NCBI RefSeq assembly: GCF_028747985.1
Contig: NZ_CP118108.1
Span: 3,105,501 to 3,169,500 of the forward strand
Length of the DNA stretch: 64,000 nucleotides
From: Paenibacillus urinalis
GTDB taxonomy: Bacteria; Bacillota; Bacilli; Paenibacillales; Paenibacillaceae
Direction of reading: 5' to 3'
A program made the position numbers and the translations under genes. Positions 7,461-16,477 of this stretch are shown here, one piece after another. The notes under the pieces were generated by a model that was not told the origin of the DNA, did no database searches, and saw nothing but the letters and a program-made list of their open reading frames with translations. Numbering within the stretch: position 1 is the stretch's first letter; every line of letters begins with the position of its first letter.

Positions 7461-9050
7461 CTATTTCCTGCCTGTATAACGAAAATAAGAAAAGTCCGCA
7501 TAGCTGCCCATGAACTGATTCATATCATGAGCTGCAATTCCAACAAAGTTCCCCGTGAACCCTCCGGATAAAAATCCGACATGATGGGCCTCACCGAGCT
7601 CATTCCATTCGCCTTCCTCTGTCCGGTAATAGAATTGTCCATTTACGCCGGATATATCGACAGCGAGCTGTAAAGGCTTACCCTCTTCCAGCTTCACAAT
7701 GACGGGCTCCAGTGTAAATTCTTCTTTTTCACAGCGCATCAGACGAAGCACTTTACCCTGTTCTTTCTCTCGAGTTACATAAGCAAACCAATAATTGTCT
7801 TCGTTTAAATACAGCATGAGTCCTGCCATTTGCAGATACATCGCTGGCTCGTAGTCCAGCTCTGTTTCAGCTCGGAAATGCGTATCCGCCTGTCGAACTG
7901 CCAAGATATGATGCTCGAACAGACTTTGGGCCGATTCTCCTGCATGAATTCTCAAATATCCGGGCCTCTCTGATAAATTGCACCATTGATCGTCTGCCAC
8001 GATACGCAGTGTATTCCACTCAGGCCTCAACCCAGCTCCCGTAAAATCATCATAGAAGTCTGTGCTGCGCTTCCCTCTAACCACCGCACCCTTGGGAAGA
8101 GGAACCTCTGTCTGAGGTGAATGTCCGCCAGAAGTTAATCGGAGCCAGCCTTCCGAATCCCAGTAGACCTGCTGCAATGCGGTTTCCCTGCCAAGTATAG
8201 GGTACTTTCCTTCAACCGGCCGAGTGCATAAATGAGCCATGTACCACTCACCCTCAGGCGTTTCGACCAAGCTCCCATGCCCGGCGCACTGAAGCTCAAG
8301 CTCCGGGTTATCACTTGAAGTCAGCATCGGATATTGAGGATCCACTTCGTAAGGACCGAGCAGCTCCGTAGACCGGGCTACAGTAACCGCATGTCCGCTG
8401 CCCGTTCCACCTTCCGCTGTAATTAAGTAGTAATATCCGTTTCGTTTATAGATATGAGGAGCTTCTGTCTTCTTGAGCGGCGTACAATCAAAGAGCTTAA
8501 TGGGTTCTCCAATCAATCTCTGCTGCTCCGGGTCATATTCTTGTATGACAATTCCGCTGGACTTATTCCCCTCCGTAATTCGATAATCCCACAAGCAGTT
8601 TAACAGCCATTTTCGCCCGTCGTCATCATGATACAGGGATGGATCAAAGCCGCTGCTGTTCAAATAGATGGGCTCTGACCATGGCCCTGTAATTGACTGG
8701 GATGTAATGAGGTAATTATGGGTATCTTTAAAAGGTCGTTTCGTGCTCTTCACATCGGTATACATTAAGTAATACAGACCCTCATGGTAGCTGATCTGTG
8801 GAGCCCAAATACTGCAGTTCTTGGGATTCCCCTTCAGGTTCACTTGATCTGTTAACACATCCGTGCAAAACTCCCAATCCGCCAAATTATCCGATTGATA
8901 GATTCGAACACCTGGCAGCCATTCGAAGGAAGAAACCGCAATATAATACATATCGTTCACACGGATCATACAAGGGTCAGGATTAAATCCAGGAAGTATC
9001 GGATTCTGAATGGTCTTGATATTCGTCTCTTTCGTATTGTTCGTAATCAA
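7461..9050 (-). CDS. GH43 family beta-xylosidase/alpha-L-arabinofuranosidase
   Basis: The protein has 529 residues and no signal peptide, so it is intracellular. The five-bladed propeller carries the three acids: base Asp in PGFNPDPCMIRV (about 20-31), modulating Asp in SSGFDPSLYHDDDG, and acid Glu in KTEAPHIYKRNGYYYL. A C-terminal concanavalin-like domain (about 325-525) is typical of XynB-type members. It removes xylose or arabinose from imported oligosaccharides. The start is TTG at 9050 with GGGAGG five to eight bases before it. It is last in the pectin operon. Many such enzymes are bifunctional, so the exact sugar is open. Confidence 0.88.
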   Translation of the reverse strand: MITNNTKETNIKTIQNPILPGFNPDPCMIRVNDMYYIAVSSFEWLPGVRIYQSDNLADWEFCTDVLTDQVNLKGNPKNCSIWAPQISYHEGLYYLMYTDVKSTKRPFKDTHNYLITSQSITGPWSEPIYLNSSGFDPSLYHDDDGRKWLLNCLWDYRITEGNKSSGIVIQEYDPEQQRLIGEPIKLFDCTPLKKTEAPHIYKRNGYYYLITAEGGTGSGHAVTVARSTELLGPYEVDPQYPMLTSSDNPELELQCAGHGSLVETPEGEWYMAHLCTRPVEGKYPILGRETALQQVYWDSEGWLRLTSGGHSPQTEVPLPKGAVVRGKRSTDFYDDFTGAGLRPEWNTLRIVADDQWCNLSERPGYLRIHAGESAQSLFEHHILAVRQADTHFRAETELDYEPAMYLQMAGLMLYLNEDNYWFAYVTREKEQGKVLRLMRCEKEEFTLEPVIVKLEEGKPLQLAVDISGVNGQFYYRTEEGEWNELGEAHHVGFLSGGFTGNFVGIAAHDMNQFMGSYADFSYFRYTGRK

Positions 9051-9083
9051 GCTAACGCCTCCCTTTACAAGATGAATAGTAGA

Positions 9084-9983
9084 TTACAAATACTTGACTA
9101 AGAAATCCTTCCAGGCATAACGCATCTCTGCTGTTTCCATATGTCCCGATCCGGTCTCTATATGCTGCCAGTGCTCAGGATATCCTGCCTTCTCATATGC
9201 AGATTCAAGGCCATCAGCGAGCAGAATGACTCCTTCATAAGGACATAACCGATCATCCCGCCCGTTTAGGCTCAGTCTGGGGCGCGGGACAATCCTTTCC
9301 TGAATGGATAGGGTTGTGAAATGCTTCAGCAGTCCGGGTACATATGAATAGAACCCGTGATGATCAAGGCCTCTCTTCATAATCAAGGTGTGGGCATCGA
9401 CCTGACCACAAATATCAACGACCACCTTGATTCGATCATCCAGTGCCGCAAGCCACCACGCCATAAGCGCCCCCATAGACATGCCGATCGTACCGATGCG
9501 GCTGGAATCTACATCCTCTCGCGTACAAATATAGTCAAGCAAGCATTGATTATCACGAAGCATTCTGCCCCATAATACTTCTCCCCGCCACAGCATTTCT
9601 TTGACAAGCTCGCTTTCTGTTCGGCCCGAGCGCTCGTTGAATCCACGCATATCCATACAACAAGCCGCATATCCCATGGAGGTCAGTGTCTTAGCAAAGG
9701 ATGGCTGCTGCAGATAATGGCTGCTCGTTACAAATTCCTTGCGTCCTCCCGCATAATTGCCCCCATGGGAATGGTTGAATACAACGACAGGGTATGGACC
9801 TTTCTGTTCTAGCGGCAGAGCCATTGATATGGATACCTGCTCCATTCCATACAGTTCTAGCATAATCGTCTGAAGAAGATACCCCTCCTTCTCCTCCTCA
9901 GCCAGCAGTCGCGAGCTTGTTACGCCTCCTTCAGGCAGGTCTCCTAATAGGTGCCACAGTGGATCCGCGGATGATGGCTTCAT
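9084..9983 (-). CDS. Alpha/beta-hydrolase, dienelactone hydrolase/acetyl-esterase type
   Basis: This 299-residue cytoplasmic alpha/beta-hydrolase has the nucleophile elbow GTIGMSMGALMAWWLAALD (GxSxG), preceded by the oxyanion region VVVFNHSHGGNYAGG. A likely catalytic Asp lies in LNGRDDRLCPYEG and the His in GSGHMETAEMR. Its ATG overlaps the stop of the GH28 gene (ATGA), so the two are translationally coupled. Its position among pectin enzymes suggests it removes acetyl or other ester groups from oligogalacturonides or xylo-oligosaccharides. That role is inference; the fold is clear. Confidence 0.8.
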   Translation of the reverse strand: MKPSSADPLWHLLGDLPEGGVTSSRLLAEEEKEGYLLQTIMLELYGMEQVSISMALPLEQKGPYPVVVFNHSHGGNYAGGRKEFVTSSHYLQQPSFAKTLTSMGYAACCMDMRGFNERSGRTESELVKEMLWRGEVLWGRMLRDNQCLLDYICTREDVDSSRIGTIGMSMGALMAWWLAALDDRIKVVVDICGQVDAHTLIMKRGLDHHGFYSYVPGLLKHFTTLSIQERIVPRPRLSLNGRDDRLCPYEGVILLADGLESAYEKAGYPEHWQHIETGSGHMETAEMRYAWKDFLVKYL

Positions 9984-11338
9984 ACCGGATTCTCCTGAGA
10001 AGGCTTTACCGTAACTTCGTGAATAAGCTCTTCTGCACGGTCTGTGTTTCTCGACTCACAGCCCTCAAATTTAACGGTGTCACCATTCTCCACATAAAAG
10101 GCAGGACCCTGATGATTCTCGATCGTCACATTCCGGAACCTTACATCCCTTACATTCCCAAGGAAGAATCCGCGATTGCTCATCTCTTCAATTCCTGCCA
10201 TCATGGCAGGAACTGCAGGTGTCGCATCCTCAGCCATGGAAATATCAACCTGATCAAATGTAATTTCAGAGACATACTGCTCTGCCAGACCATATATAAA
10301 GCCTGCTGCTGCATGAACGTTACGGGCCGTAATCCCTGAGAAATGAATCCGTCGAAATCGTGGAGTTTCAATCGTTACAGGATACGGATTTTTGTCCCAC
10401 ACATATTTATCTGTACCGCGAGGACCACAGAAGTAATACAGATTTAATATAAATGGACAGATGACATCCTCCATCACGATATTGCTTACGCGAATATCTT
10501 CAACCGTGCCGCCCCGTCCCCGTCTTGACTTAAGACGAATGCCCCGGTCCGTATGCTTGAACACGCAGTTTGATATCACTACATTACGTACATCGCCGCT
10601 CATCTCGCTGCCAATAACGACAGCTCCATGCCCGTGCACCATTGTACAGTTCGTTATTGTGATGTTCTCGCACGAAACTCGGTGAGCTGTATCCTCCGTA
10701 CCTGCTTTGATCGCGATACAGTCATCTCCTACATCGATATGACAATTGCTGATTCTAACGTTCGAACAGGATTCGGGATTAATGCCGTCCGTATTCGGTG
10801 AATCGGCGGGGTTCAGAATTGAGAGATTATCGATAGTGACGTCATGGCATAGAATCGGATTCACTGTCCAGCTCGGCGAGTTAAACAGCTGTACATCCTT
10901 GATCGTCACTCGGCGGCAGCTGTCGAAGCTGATCAGCTTCGGTCTAGGATACGTAAGCTCCTCCGGATGATTCCTCTGCTTATCCCACCACAATGCACCA
11001 TTGCCTTCAATCCGGCCAGTCCCTGAGATCATTACGTTCTCCAGCTGTTCACCATAGATACAGGAAGCGTGAACCTCCCGTCTTACTCCTTCCCAGCGAG
11101 AGGTGACTACAGGATAATCCTCTGGCTTGTCACTGAAGGACAATGTAGCTCCCGGACTTAAATATAGGTGGATGTTGCTCCTCAGTATAACTGCTCCTGT
11201 AGTATAAGTACCCGCAGGGATCACTACTGTTCCTCCCCCTGCTGCTTCAGCAGCAGTGATAGCCGCTGTAATGGCTTTGGTGGACAGCTGACCGCTGTTT
11301 TTATGTGCACCGTAGTCATCAATGTTATAGATGGTCAT
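9980..11338 (-). CDS. GH28 family polygalacturonase/rhamnogalacturonan hydrolase
   Basis: This is a 452-residue right-handed beta-helix protein. The four GH28 catalytic motifs are in order: SPNTDGINPESC (NTD), VGDDCIAIKAG (DD), VHGHGAVVIGSEM (GHG) and GIRLKSRRGRGG (RxK). It starts with FNIDDYGA-type pectate-lyase-superfamily sequence (YNIDDYGAHKNSG). With no signal peptide it should hydrolyse galacturonic-acid-containing oligosaccharides after import. It overlaps both neighbours by ATGA junctions (GH105 upstream, esterase downstream), which argues for tight co-expression. Whether homogalacturonan or rhamnogalacturonan is cut cannot be told; the GH105 neighbour favours the latter. Confidence 0.9.
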   Translation of the reverse strand: MTIYNIDDYGAHKNSGQLSTKAITAAITAAEAAGGGTVVIPAGTYTTGAVILRSNIHLYLSPGATLSFSDKPEDYPVVTSRWEGVRREVHASCIYGEQLENVMISGTGRIEGNGALWWDKQRNHPEELTYPRPKLISFDSCRRVTIKDVQLFNSPSWTVNPILCHDVTIDNLSILNPADSPNTDGINPESCSNVRISNCHIDVGDDCIAIKAGTEDTAHRVSCENITITNCTMVHGHGAVVIGSEMSGDVRNVVISNCVFKHTDRGIRLKSRRGRGGTVEDIRVSNIVMEDVICPFILNLYYFCGPRGTDKYVWDKNPYPVTIETPRFRRIHFSGITARNVHAAAGFIYGLAEQYVSEITFDQVDISMAEDATPAVPAMMAGIEEMSNRGFFLGNVRDVRFRNVTIENHQGPAFYVENGDTVKFEGCESRNTDRAEELIHEVTVKPSQENPV

Positions 11339-12501
11339 TGCTGAGCTCCTTCCGTTACAGGCAGGCTTAGCTCACCTGTCTGGATCAGTTCCTCGTATTC
11401 AGCACAAGCCAAAAGGAAAGCACCGAGCCCCTTCTGATCATTCGTAATAATCGGTTCGCTGATGTAATACGCATAGGTGCCATCACGACGATCTGCCCCT
11501 CCAAGTCCAGCCACTTGACAAGTCTTGTTGAGGTTAAGCCACCCTTCTTTGGTTTCTAATATAAATTCAGCAATAAGTCCCTGGAATGCCCGCTGTAATG
11601 GATTGTTCCATTCAGAACCGAGAAGTCCCAGCCGAATTCCCTTCGCCATCGCATAGGTGAACATGCTGGAAGCCGAGGCTTCCAAATAGTTACCTTTGCG
11701 TCCAGCCTCATTCACAACCTGATACCATACTCCGGACTCCGCATCCTGAAAGTCTGCAACTGCCGTCAGCGTATCCTTGAATATTCGTTCGAGCTCGTTA
11801 TAGTCCGCATGCTCCTTAGGCAGGAGTTCAAGAACGTCAGTGATGGCCATGAGGAACCAGCCCAGTGATCTGCCCCAGAAATTCGGTGACAGTCCGGTAC
11901 TCTTGTCGCACCACGGCTGTACACGTTTCTCATCCCAAGCGTGGAATAATAACCCGGTTCTGTCGTCTCTCGTATGCTTCTCACATAGAATGAACTGCTT
12001 CGTTACATCACCAAGATCCCCCTCGGACTCGAACGTAAGCAAATACTCCAGGTAGAACGGAGAGCCCATATATAAGCCATCCAGCCAGATCTGATAAGGA
12101 TATATTTCTTTATGCCAAAAAGCCCCCTCGGAAGTCCGGGGATGCGTCAGGAGCTGCTTCCGTAAAGTAGAGGCGGCCAGTTTATATTTGTCTTCACCCG
12201 TTTCCTTATACAGGACATATAGAAGCTTGCCATTATTCAAGTGATCAATGTTATGCTCGTCCTGCCTATAGCCTCGAATCGATCCATCCTCCTGAATGAA
12301 GTGATCCATATTGCTCTTGATATAATCGAAGTATTGCTGATCGCCTGTGATGCGCCATAAACGCTCAAATCCTTTGAGGATAACCCCGTAATCATAGGAC
12401 CACTTCTCGTTATACCCTTTAGCTTCATACAGCCTTGGTGTCCGCTCCATAATGGAATGTGCCATTCTTTGTGCCCAGCTGGTCTGGTTTGTCTGATTCA
12501 T
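11335..12501 (-). CDS. GH105 unsaturated rhamnogalacturonyl hydrolase
   Basis: The 388-residue protein forms a six-hairpin (alpha/alpha)6 barrel. Typical family stretches are PYQIWLDGLYMGSPFYLEYL, with the general-acid Asp in WLDG, then SPNFWGRSLGWFLMAITDVL, and GTYAYYISEPIITNDQKGLGAFLLA at the end. It is a cytoplasmic enzyme that hydrates the unsaturated galacturonyl end left by pectate or rhamnogalacturonan lyases. It is related to YteR and YesR of Bacillus subtilis. It lies 148 bases after the solute-binding protein, separated by a hairpin, and overlaps GH28 by four bases. Confidence 0.9.
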   Translation of the reverse strand: MNQTNQTSWAQRMAHSIMERTPRLYEAKGYNEKWSYDYGVILKGFERLWRITGDQQYFDYIKSNMDHFIQEDGSIRGYRQDEHNIDHLNNGKLLYVLYKETGEDKYKLAASTLRKQLLTHPRTSEGAFWHKEIYPYQIWLDGLYMGSPFYLEYLLTFESEGDLGDVTKQFILCEKHTRDDRTGLLFHAWDEKRVQPWCDKSTGLSPNFWGRSLGWFLMAITDVLELLPKEHADYNELERIFKDTLTAVADFQDAESGVWYQVVNEAGRKGNYLEASASSMFTYAMAKGIRLGLLGSEWNNPLQRAFQGLIAEFILETKEGWLNLNKTCQVAGLGGADRRDGTYAYYISEPIITNDQKGLGAFLLACAEYEELIQTGELSLPVTEGAQQ

Positions 12502-12531
12502 CTCCCTGTCATCCTCCTTCTAAATAGATAA

Positions 12532-12574
12532 GCCGCTCCGCTTTCAATAAGTCCTGCTAAAAGAACGGAGCGGC
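12532..12574 (-). terminator. Intercistronic hairpin after the solute-binding protein gene
   Basis: GCCGCTCCG (12532-12540) and CGGAGCGGC (12566-12574) form a perfect 9-bp stem. On the minus strand only TTATCTATTTA follows, a poor U-run. It is probably a partial terminator or an RNA-stabilising stem that gives more binding protein than downstream enzymes, as is common behind binding-protein genes. Confidence 0.6.
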
Positions 12575-12649
12575 AATACATTTTAACGACTATGAATCTA
12601 GTTGAAATACATCCGCAGTGATCAAGAAGAATATGTCATAAGGATCGGG

Positions 12650-14164
12650 TTATTGACCATGCACAGCCTGGTAAGCAGCTTCGTATTCTGTGATAATTTG
12701 ATCACCACCTGCTTTTCTCCAGCTGCTCACCGCTTCATTAAATTGATCGAGGTTGATTTTGCCCAGAATATATTTGTAGGTTGCATCAACGATCGTTTTT
12801 TGCAGCTCAGATCCTTGAGATGAGAAGGTAGCGGATTCGAGCGAATACAGAGGGTTCAGCACGGCAAACGTTGAATTCTCCTCGATCAAACGATCAGATT
12901 CCTTCTTTAGTGGATCGTTGTCATGAATCTCGTAACCGGTTTCGTTAGGTCTGGAGGATGCAAATGGCTGAACCTCTTGCTGCCACAATTCTGTGTTCGT
13001 AATTGTTACTGCTTTTTCCTCATTTACCGTGTAATGTGTTCCTTCAATACCGTAGGTCATCAGTGTGTAGACTTCCTCGGACATGAGATCGTCCATGAAT
13101 TGCAGAAGGCGTTTGAGCTCAGCTTCGTCCTTGACTTCCGATTTAGGGAATGCCAGCAATCCGCCAACCCCATTGGAGATCGACCAGATTGCGCGATCCG
13201 CTTCATTGCCCGTCGATGTAATGTCGTTGACAAGCGTAAGCTCCATATCGTCCTGAACCCCCTTGGCCATGTTAAGCAGGTTCTTGCTGTCGAATAGAGC
13301 ACCTACATAAATACCGGCTTTACCTTGAGCAAAATTCTGCTGCTGATCTGTCTTCGCTGTAACAGCAAAGTCCTGGTTAATGTATCCGTTCTCATAAAGC
13401 TCTTTCATATAATCCATCGTTTTAACATAGCCTTCTGTCTCAAATTCAGGCGTTACCTTGCCATCCTCTCCTACACTCCATACACTTGGTGTGCCAAAAT
13501 AGGAGCTTAAGGTCTTGAATGCGCCATAGATCAGGTCACTGCGGTCCATGAAACCTGTCGTATCCTTCGCACCATTTCCGTCAGGATCCTGCTCTGTGAA
13601 GGCTTTGGCAACCTCCATTAATTCGTCTGTCGTCTTCGGCACTTCAAGTCCTAATTTGTCCAGCCAGTCCTTCCGAATGACGACACCATTTCTCGCCACT
13701 TGCTTCTGCATCGGAATTCCGTAGAGCTTGCCCTCAATGGATGCGGAATTACGCATGTCTTCTGAAATCGTCGCTAGGTTCGGAAATTCATCGAGGTAAG
13801 GACCGACCTCCCAGAATACACCTGCTTTTAGCGCGTTACGGACTGAAGAGTTCTCCATCAATGTGATCGTTACAATGTCAGCCAGGGAATCCGACGCAAG
13901 TGATGTATTCAGACGCTCTTCCTTCGATGCATCCGGAATCCATGAGAACTCAATGTTCGCATTTGTGGCCTCTTCAATCTTGTTCAGCACTGTTTCTGTT
14001 GGAGGTGATGCCGTATGCAGAATGTTCAGCCAAGTAATATTGGCTTTGCCATCCGCATCAACGGAAGGCTCAGAAGATCCTGACGTATCTCCTCCACAAG
14101 CACTAAGCACAAGTCCACCTGCAAGAGTAAGCGCTAACAATTTAGATAATTGCTTTTGTTTCAT
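12650..14164 (-). CDS. Extracellular solute-binding lipoprotein, LplA/YtcQ type
   Basis: The 504-residue protein has a lipoprotein signal: KQKQ, a hydrophobic stretch, then LVLSACGG with the acylated Cys near residue 22. The mature part is a large family-1 binding protein (ITWLNILHTASPPTETVLNKI; GVVIRKDWLDKLGLEVPKT, the typical motif of this group). It captures oligosaccharides outside the membrane for the permease encoded just upstream. The ATG at 14164 follows a GGGGAT site; an ATG six bases earlier is also possible. Relatives serve pectin and rhamnogalacturonan oligomers, and the enzymes downstream support that here. Confidence 0.9.
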   Translation of the reverse strand: MKQKQLSKLLALTLAGGLVLSACGGDTSGSSEPSVDADGKANITWLNILHTASPPTETVLNKIEEATNANIEFSWIPDASKEERLNTSLASDSLADIVTITLMENSSVRNALKAGVFWEVGPYLDEFPNLATISEDMRNSASIEGKLYGIPMQKQVARNGVVIRKDWLDKLGLEVPKTTDELMEVAKAFTEQDPDGNGAKDTTGFMDRSDLIYGAFKTLSSYFGTPSVWSVGEDGKVTPEFETEGYVKTMDYMKELYENGYINQDFAVTAKTDQQQNFAQGKAGIYVGALFDSKNLLNMAKGVQDDMELTLVNDITSTGNEADRAIWSISNGVGGLLAFPKSEVKDEAELKRLLQFMDDLMSEEVYTLMTYGIEGTHYTVNEEKAVTITNTELWQQEVQPFASSRPNETGYEIHDNDPLKKESDRLIEENSTFAVLNPLYSLESATFSSQGSELQKTIVDATYKYILGKINLDQFNEAVSSWRKAGGDQIITEYEAAYQAVHGQ

Positions 14165-14199
14165 GTACATATCCCCTTTTTATATATGATAAAAAAAGA

Positions 14200-15165
14200 T
14201 TAATACACACCGTCTTCTCCAAACTTCTTGGCCAGCTTATTGGCAATCATGACGAGAATGAGTCCTACCAGTCCTTTAAACAAGCCTACTGTGGTACTGA
14301 AGCTGAGCTGTCCATTCTTCAGACCCGCAGTATATACATAAGTATCAAAGATTTCCCCAACCTCCCGATTGAGTGAGTTCAGGAGCAGGAACATATGCTC
14401 AAATCCCAGTTCAAGCGTGTTGCCGATCTTGAGTATGAGCAGTGTAATGATCACGGGACGAATGGCCGGCAAAGTGACATGCCAAATCTTACGGAGCCTG
14501 CTGGCACCGTCCATTTCAGCGGCTTCATAGAGCTGAGTATCTACCACTGTAATCGCTGCGAGATAGATAATGGTAGACCAGCCGACTTCTTTCCAGATAA
14601 TTTGACCGATGTACATCGGACGCAGCCACTCCGGTGAAGTTAAGAAGCTGATCTTCTGACCACCTAATGCAGCAATGATCTCATTTACAACACCGCCATC
14701 CACATTCAGAAATACATATGTAATGGAGACGATGATAACCCATGACATGAAATGCGGAATGTAAATGATCGTTTGAATCGAGCTCTTGAACAGCTTGTGT
14801 CTGACTTCGTTCAGCATGAGTGCAAGTATAATAGGTAATGGGAAGAAGACGACAAGCTCAAGTGCAAATAAGATTAAGGTGTTGCTGAGGAGCATGGCGA
14901 ATGTCGGTTCAGTGAACAACCTGATGAAATGCTTGAACCCGACCCAAGGACTCCCTTGAATACCAAGATAGGGCTGATAATCCTGAAAGGAAATAATGAG
15001 TCCGCCCATTGGCAAGTACTTAAATACAACAAAGAATAGAAATCCGGGTAAAATCATTAAATAGAGCAGCTTGTATTTCTTCAAAAAATGAAAGGGTTGA
15101 AACATCTCTTTTTTCTTACGTGTGCCCACCTGATATGAAACGGCCGGGGTATCTGCTTCCTTCAA
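14200..15165 (-). CDS. ABC sugar transporter permease, LplB/YteP type
   Basis: This 321-residue inner-membrane protein has six predicted helices, with the first after KKYKLLYLMILPGFLFFVVF. The cytoplasmic EAA loop AAEMDGASRLRKIWHVTLPA contacts the ATPase. It pairs with the binding protein 36 bases downstream. The start is TTG at 15165 with AAGGAGG about ten bases before it. It is first gene of the pectin operon. No ATPase gene is in the cluster; such systems usually share an MsmX-type ATPase encoded elsewhere. The partner permease is on the opposite strand, which is unusual. Confidence 0.9.
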   Translation of the reverse strand: MKEADTPAVSYQVGTRKKKEMFQPFHFLKKYKLLYLMILPGFLFFVVFKYLPMGGLIISFQDYQPYLGIQGSPWVGFKHFIRLFTEPTFAMLLSNTLILFALELVVFFPLPIILALMLNEVRHKLFKSSIQTIIYIPHFMSWVIIVSITYVFLNVDGGVVNEIIAALGGQKISFLTSPEWLRPMYIGQIIWKEVGWSTIIYLAAITVVDTQLYEAAEMDGASRLRKIWHVTLPAIRPVIITLLILKIGNTLELGFEHMFLLLNSLNREVGEIFDTYVYTAGLKNGQLSFSTTVGLFKGLVGLILVMIANKLAKKFGEDGVY

Positions 15166-15479
15166 TCGCTGTCGACCTCCTTGAAAAATACTTTTTCAAC
15201 ATGCAATGATGCTGAGTCGGTTGTTCGAAGCCAAGCATACCCTCTGATGGTCCGTTACGTATATAATCATCAGCTATATTCGCTGCTGGAATACGGGTTT
15301 AACAGGGATCAATGTAGCTCATGATCATTATTTAATATCAGGATTATCAGTGTAAGAAGCGGCTTTTTCACATGAAATGAATGTCGTAGGACATGATTAT
15401 ATACGGAATTTGGTCCCCTTGATAAGGTGTATATATCTCAATAATACTTACATCCGAAATAGAAGGAGGTCCTCATCTT
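15166..15479. other. Divergent promoter region between the two permease genes
   Basis: These 314 bases separate the TTG start of the LplB-type permease and the ATG of the YtcP-type permease, so both operons must start here. The sequence is AT-rich and holds short AT runs resembling -10 boxes, but I found no clear -35/-10 pair, no perfect cre box and no ORF of note. AAGGAGG sites mark both starts. The YesS-like regulator encoded nearby is the obvious candidate to bind here. Confidence 0.5.
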
Positions 15480-16376
15480 ATGGCTGCAACTGCCAAGAAA
15501 CCCACCTATAAAAAAGAGTCCCTTGGAAGCCGTATATTTAATATCGTCAATTATACGCTTCTTGCTCTGATCGCACTGGCTTGTCTGCTTCCCTTCATTA
15601 ATGTACTCGCAAGCTCATTTGCATCTACACAGGAGCTGGTTGAGAAGAAGTTCGTGTTATTCCCTACGACCTTCTCCCTGGATGCATACAAGTACATCTT
15701 CTCGACCTCGACGATCTTCCAAGGTCTAGCGGTATCGATTGGTACGACGATCGTGGGAACGGCCGTAAGCATGCTCCTGACTGCGCTGATGGCTTATGGC
15801 TTGTCCCGCAAATATTTATATGGAAGAAGCTTCATTAATTTCATTGTTGTATTCTCCATGCTGTTCAGCGGTGGTATGATTCCTACCTTTCTGATTGTCA
15901 AAGCCGTCGGGTTGATTGATTCATATTGGTCCTTGATCCTCCCCGTTGCTATCAATGCATTTAACCTCATTATTATGAGAAACTTCTTCCAAGCACTGCC
16001 GGATAGCCTTGAGGAATCTGCCAAGATCGACGGAGCGAATGATTTCCGAATTCTAGGGAGCATTATGCTGCCGCTCGCCCTTCCGTCGATTGCTACGCTG
16101 TCCTTGTTCTATGGGGTTACCTACTGGAATACCTACACGAATGCGATTCTGTACCTGACGGATTCGGACAAATGGCCTTTGCAGGTCCTTCTAAGACAAA
16201 TTGTTATCGTCTCCAGCGGTATGGAAGGCGACAGCTCTGCGGTAGATATTATCCCGCCGGCGCAGACCATCAAGATGGCCGTCATCGTTGTGGCTACACT
16301 TCCAATGCTGATTGCTTATCCGTTCGTACAGAAGCATTTTACCAAAGGCGCACTGCTTGGTGCTGTAAAAGGATAG
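15480..16376 (+). CDS. ABC sugar transporter permease, YtcP/LplC type
   Basis: The protein has 298 residues and six membrane helices. It has the EAA motif EESAKIDGANDFRILGSIMLPLALP and the typical C-terminus LPMLIAYPFVQKHFTKGALLGAVKG, which is diagnostic of this CUT1 subgroup. It is the second half of the membrane channel with the LplB-type protein. GAAGGAGG precedes the ATG. Unlike most relatives, where binding protein, LplB and LplC lie in a row, this gene is transcribed alone and away from its partners. It is convergent with the YesS-like regulator. Confidence 0.9.
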   Translation: MAATAKKPTYKKESLGSRIFNIVNYTLLALIALACLLPFINVLASSFASTQELVEKKFVLFPTTFSLDAYKYIFSTSTIFQGLAVSIGTTIVGTAVSMLLTALMAYGLSRKYLYGRSFINFIVVFSMLFSGGMIPTFLIVKAVGLIDSYWSLILPVAINAFNLIIMRNFFQALPDSLEESAKIDGANDFRILGSIMLPLALPSIATLSLFYGVTYWNTYTNAILYLTDSDKWPLQVLLRQIVIVSSGMEGDSSAVDIIPPAQTIKMAVIVVATLPMLIAYPFVQKHFTKGALLGAVKG

Positions 16377-16390
16377 CTACATTAAGAACA

Positions 16391-16442
16391 AAGAAGTTCG
16401 GCTACGCGCATGTCATTATGCTCCGCGTGCTCCGAACTTCTT
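16391..16442. terminator. Bidirectional terminator
   Basis: AAGAAGTTCGG (16391-16401) pairs with CCGAACTTCTT (16432-16442), with an inner GCTACGCGCA/TGCTCCGCG region and TTTTG after it on the plus strand. On the minus strand TTGTTCTTAAT follows. It ends the permease gene and probably also the convergent regulator. Confidence 0.7.
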
Positions 16443-16477
16443 TTGTTTGACACATGCCTGAACTTCAAGCTTAATGA

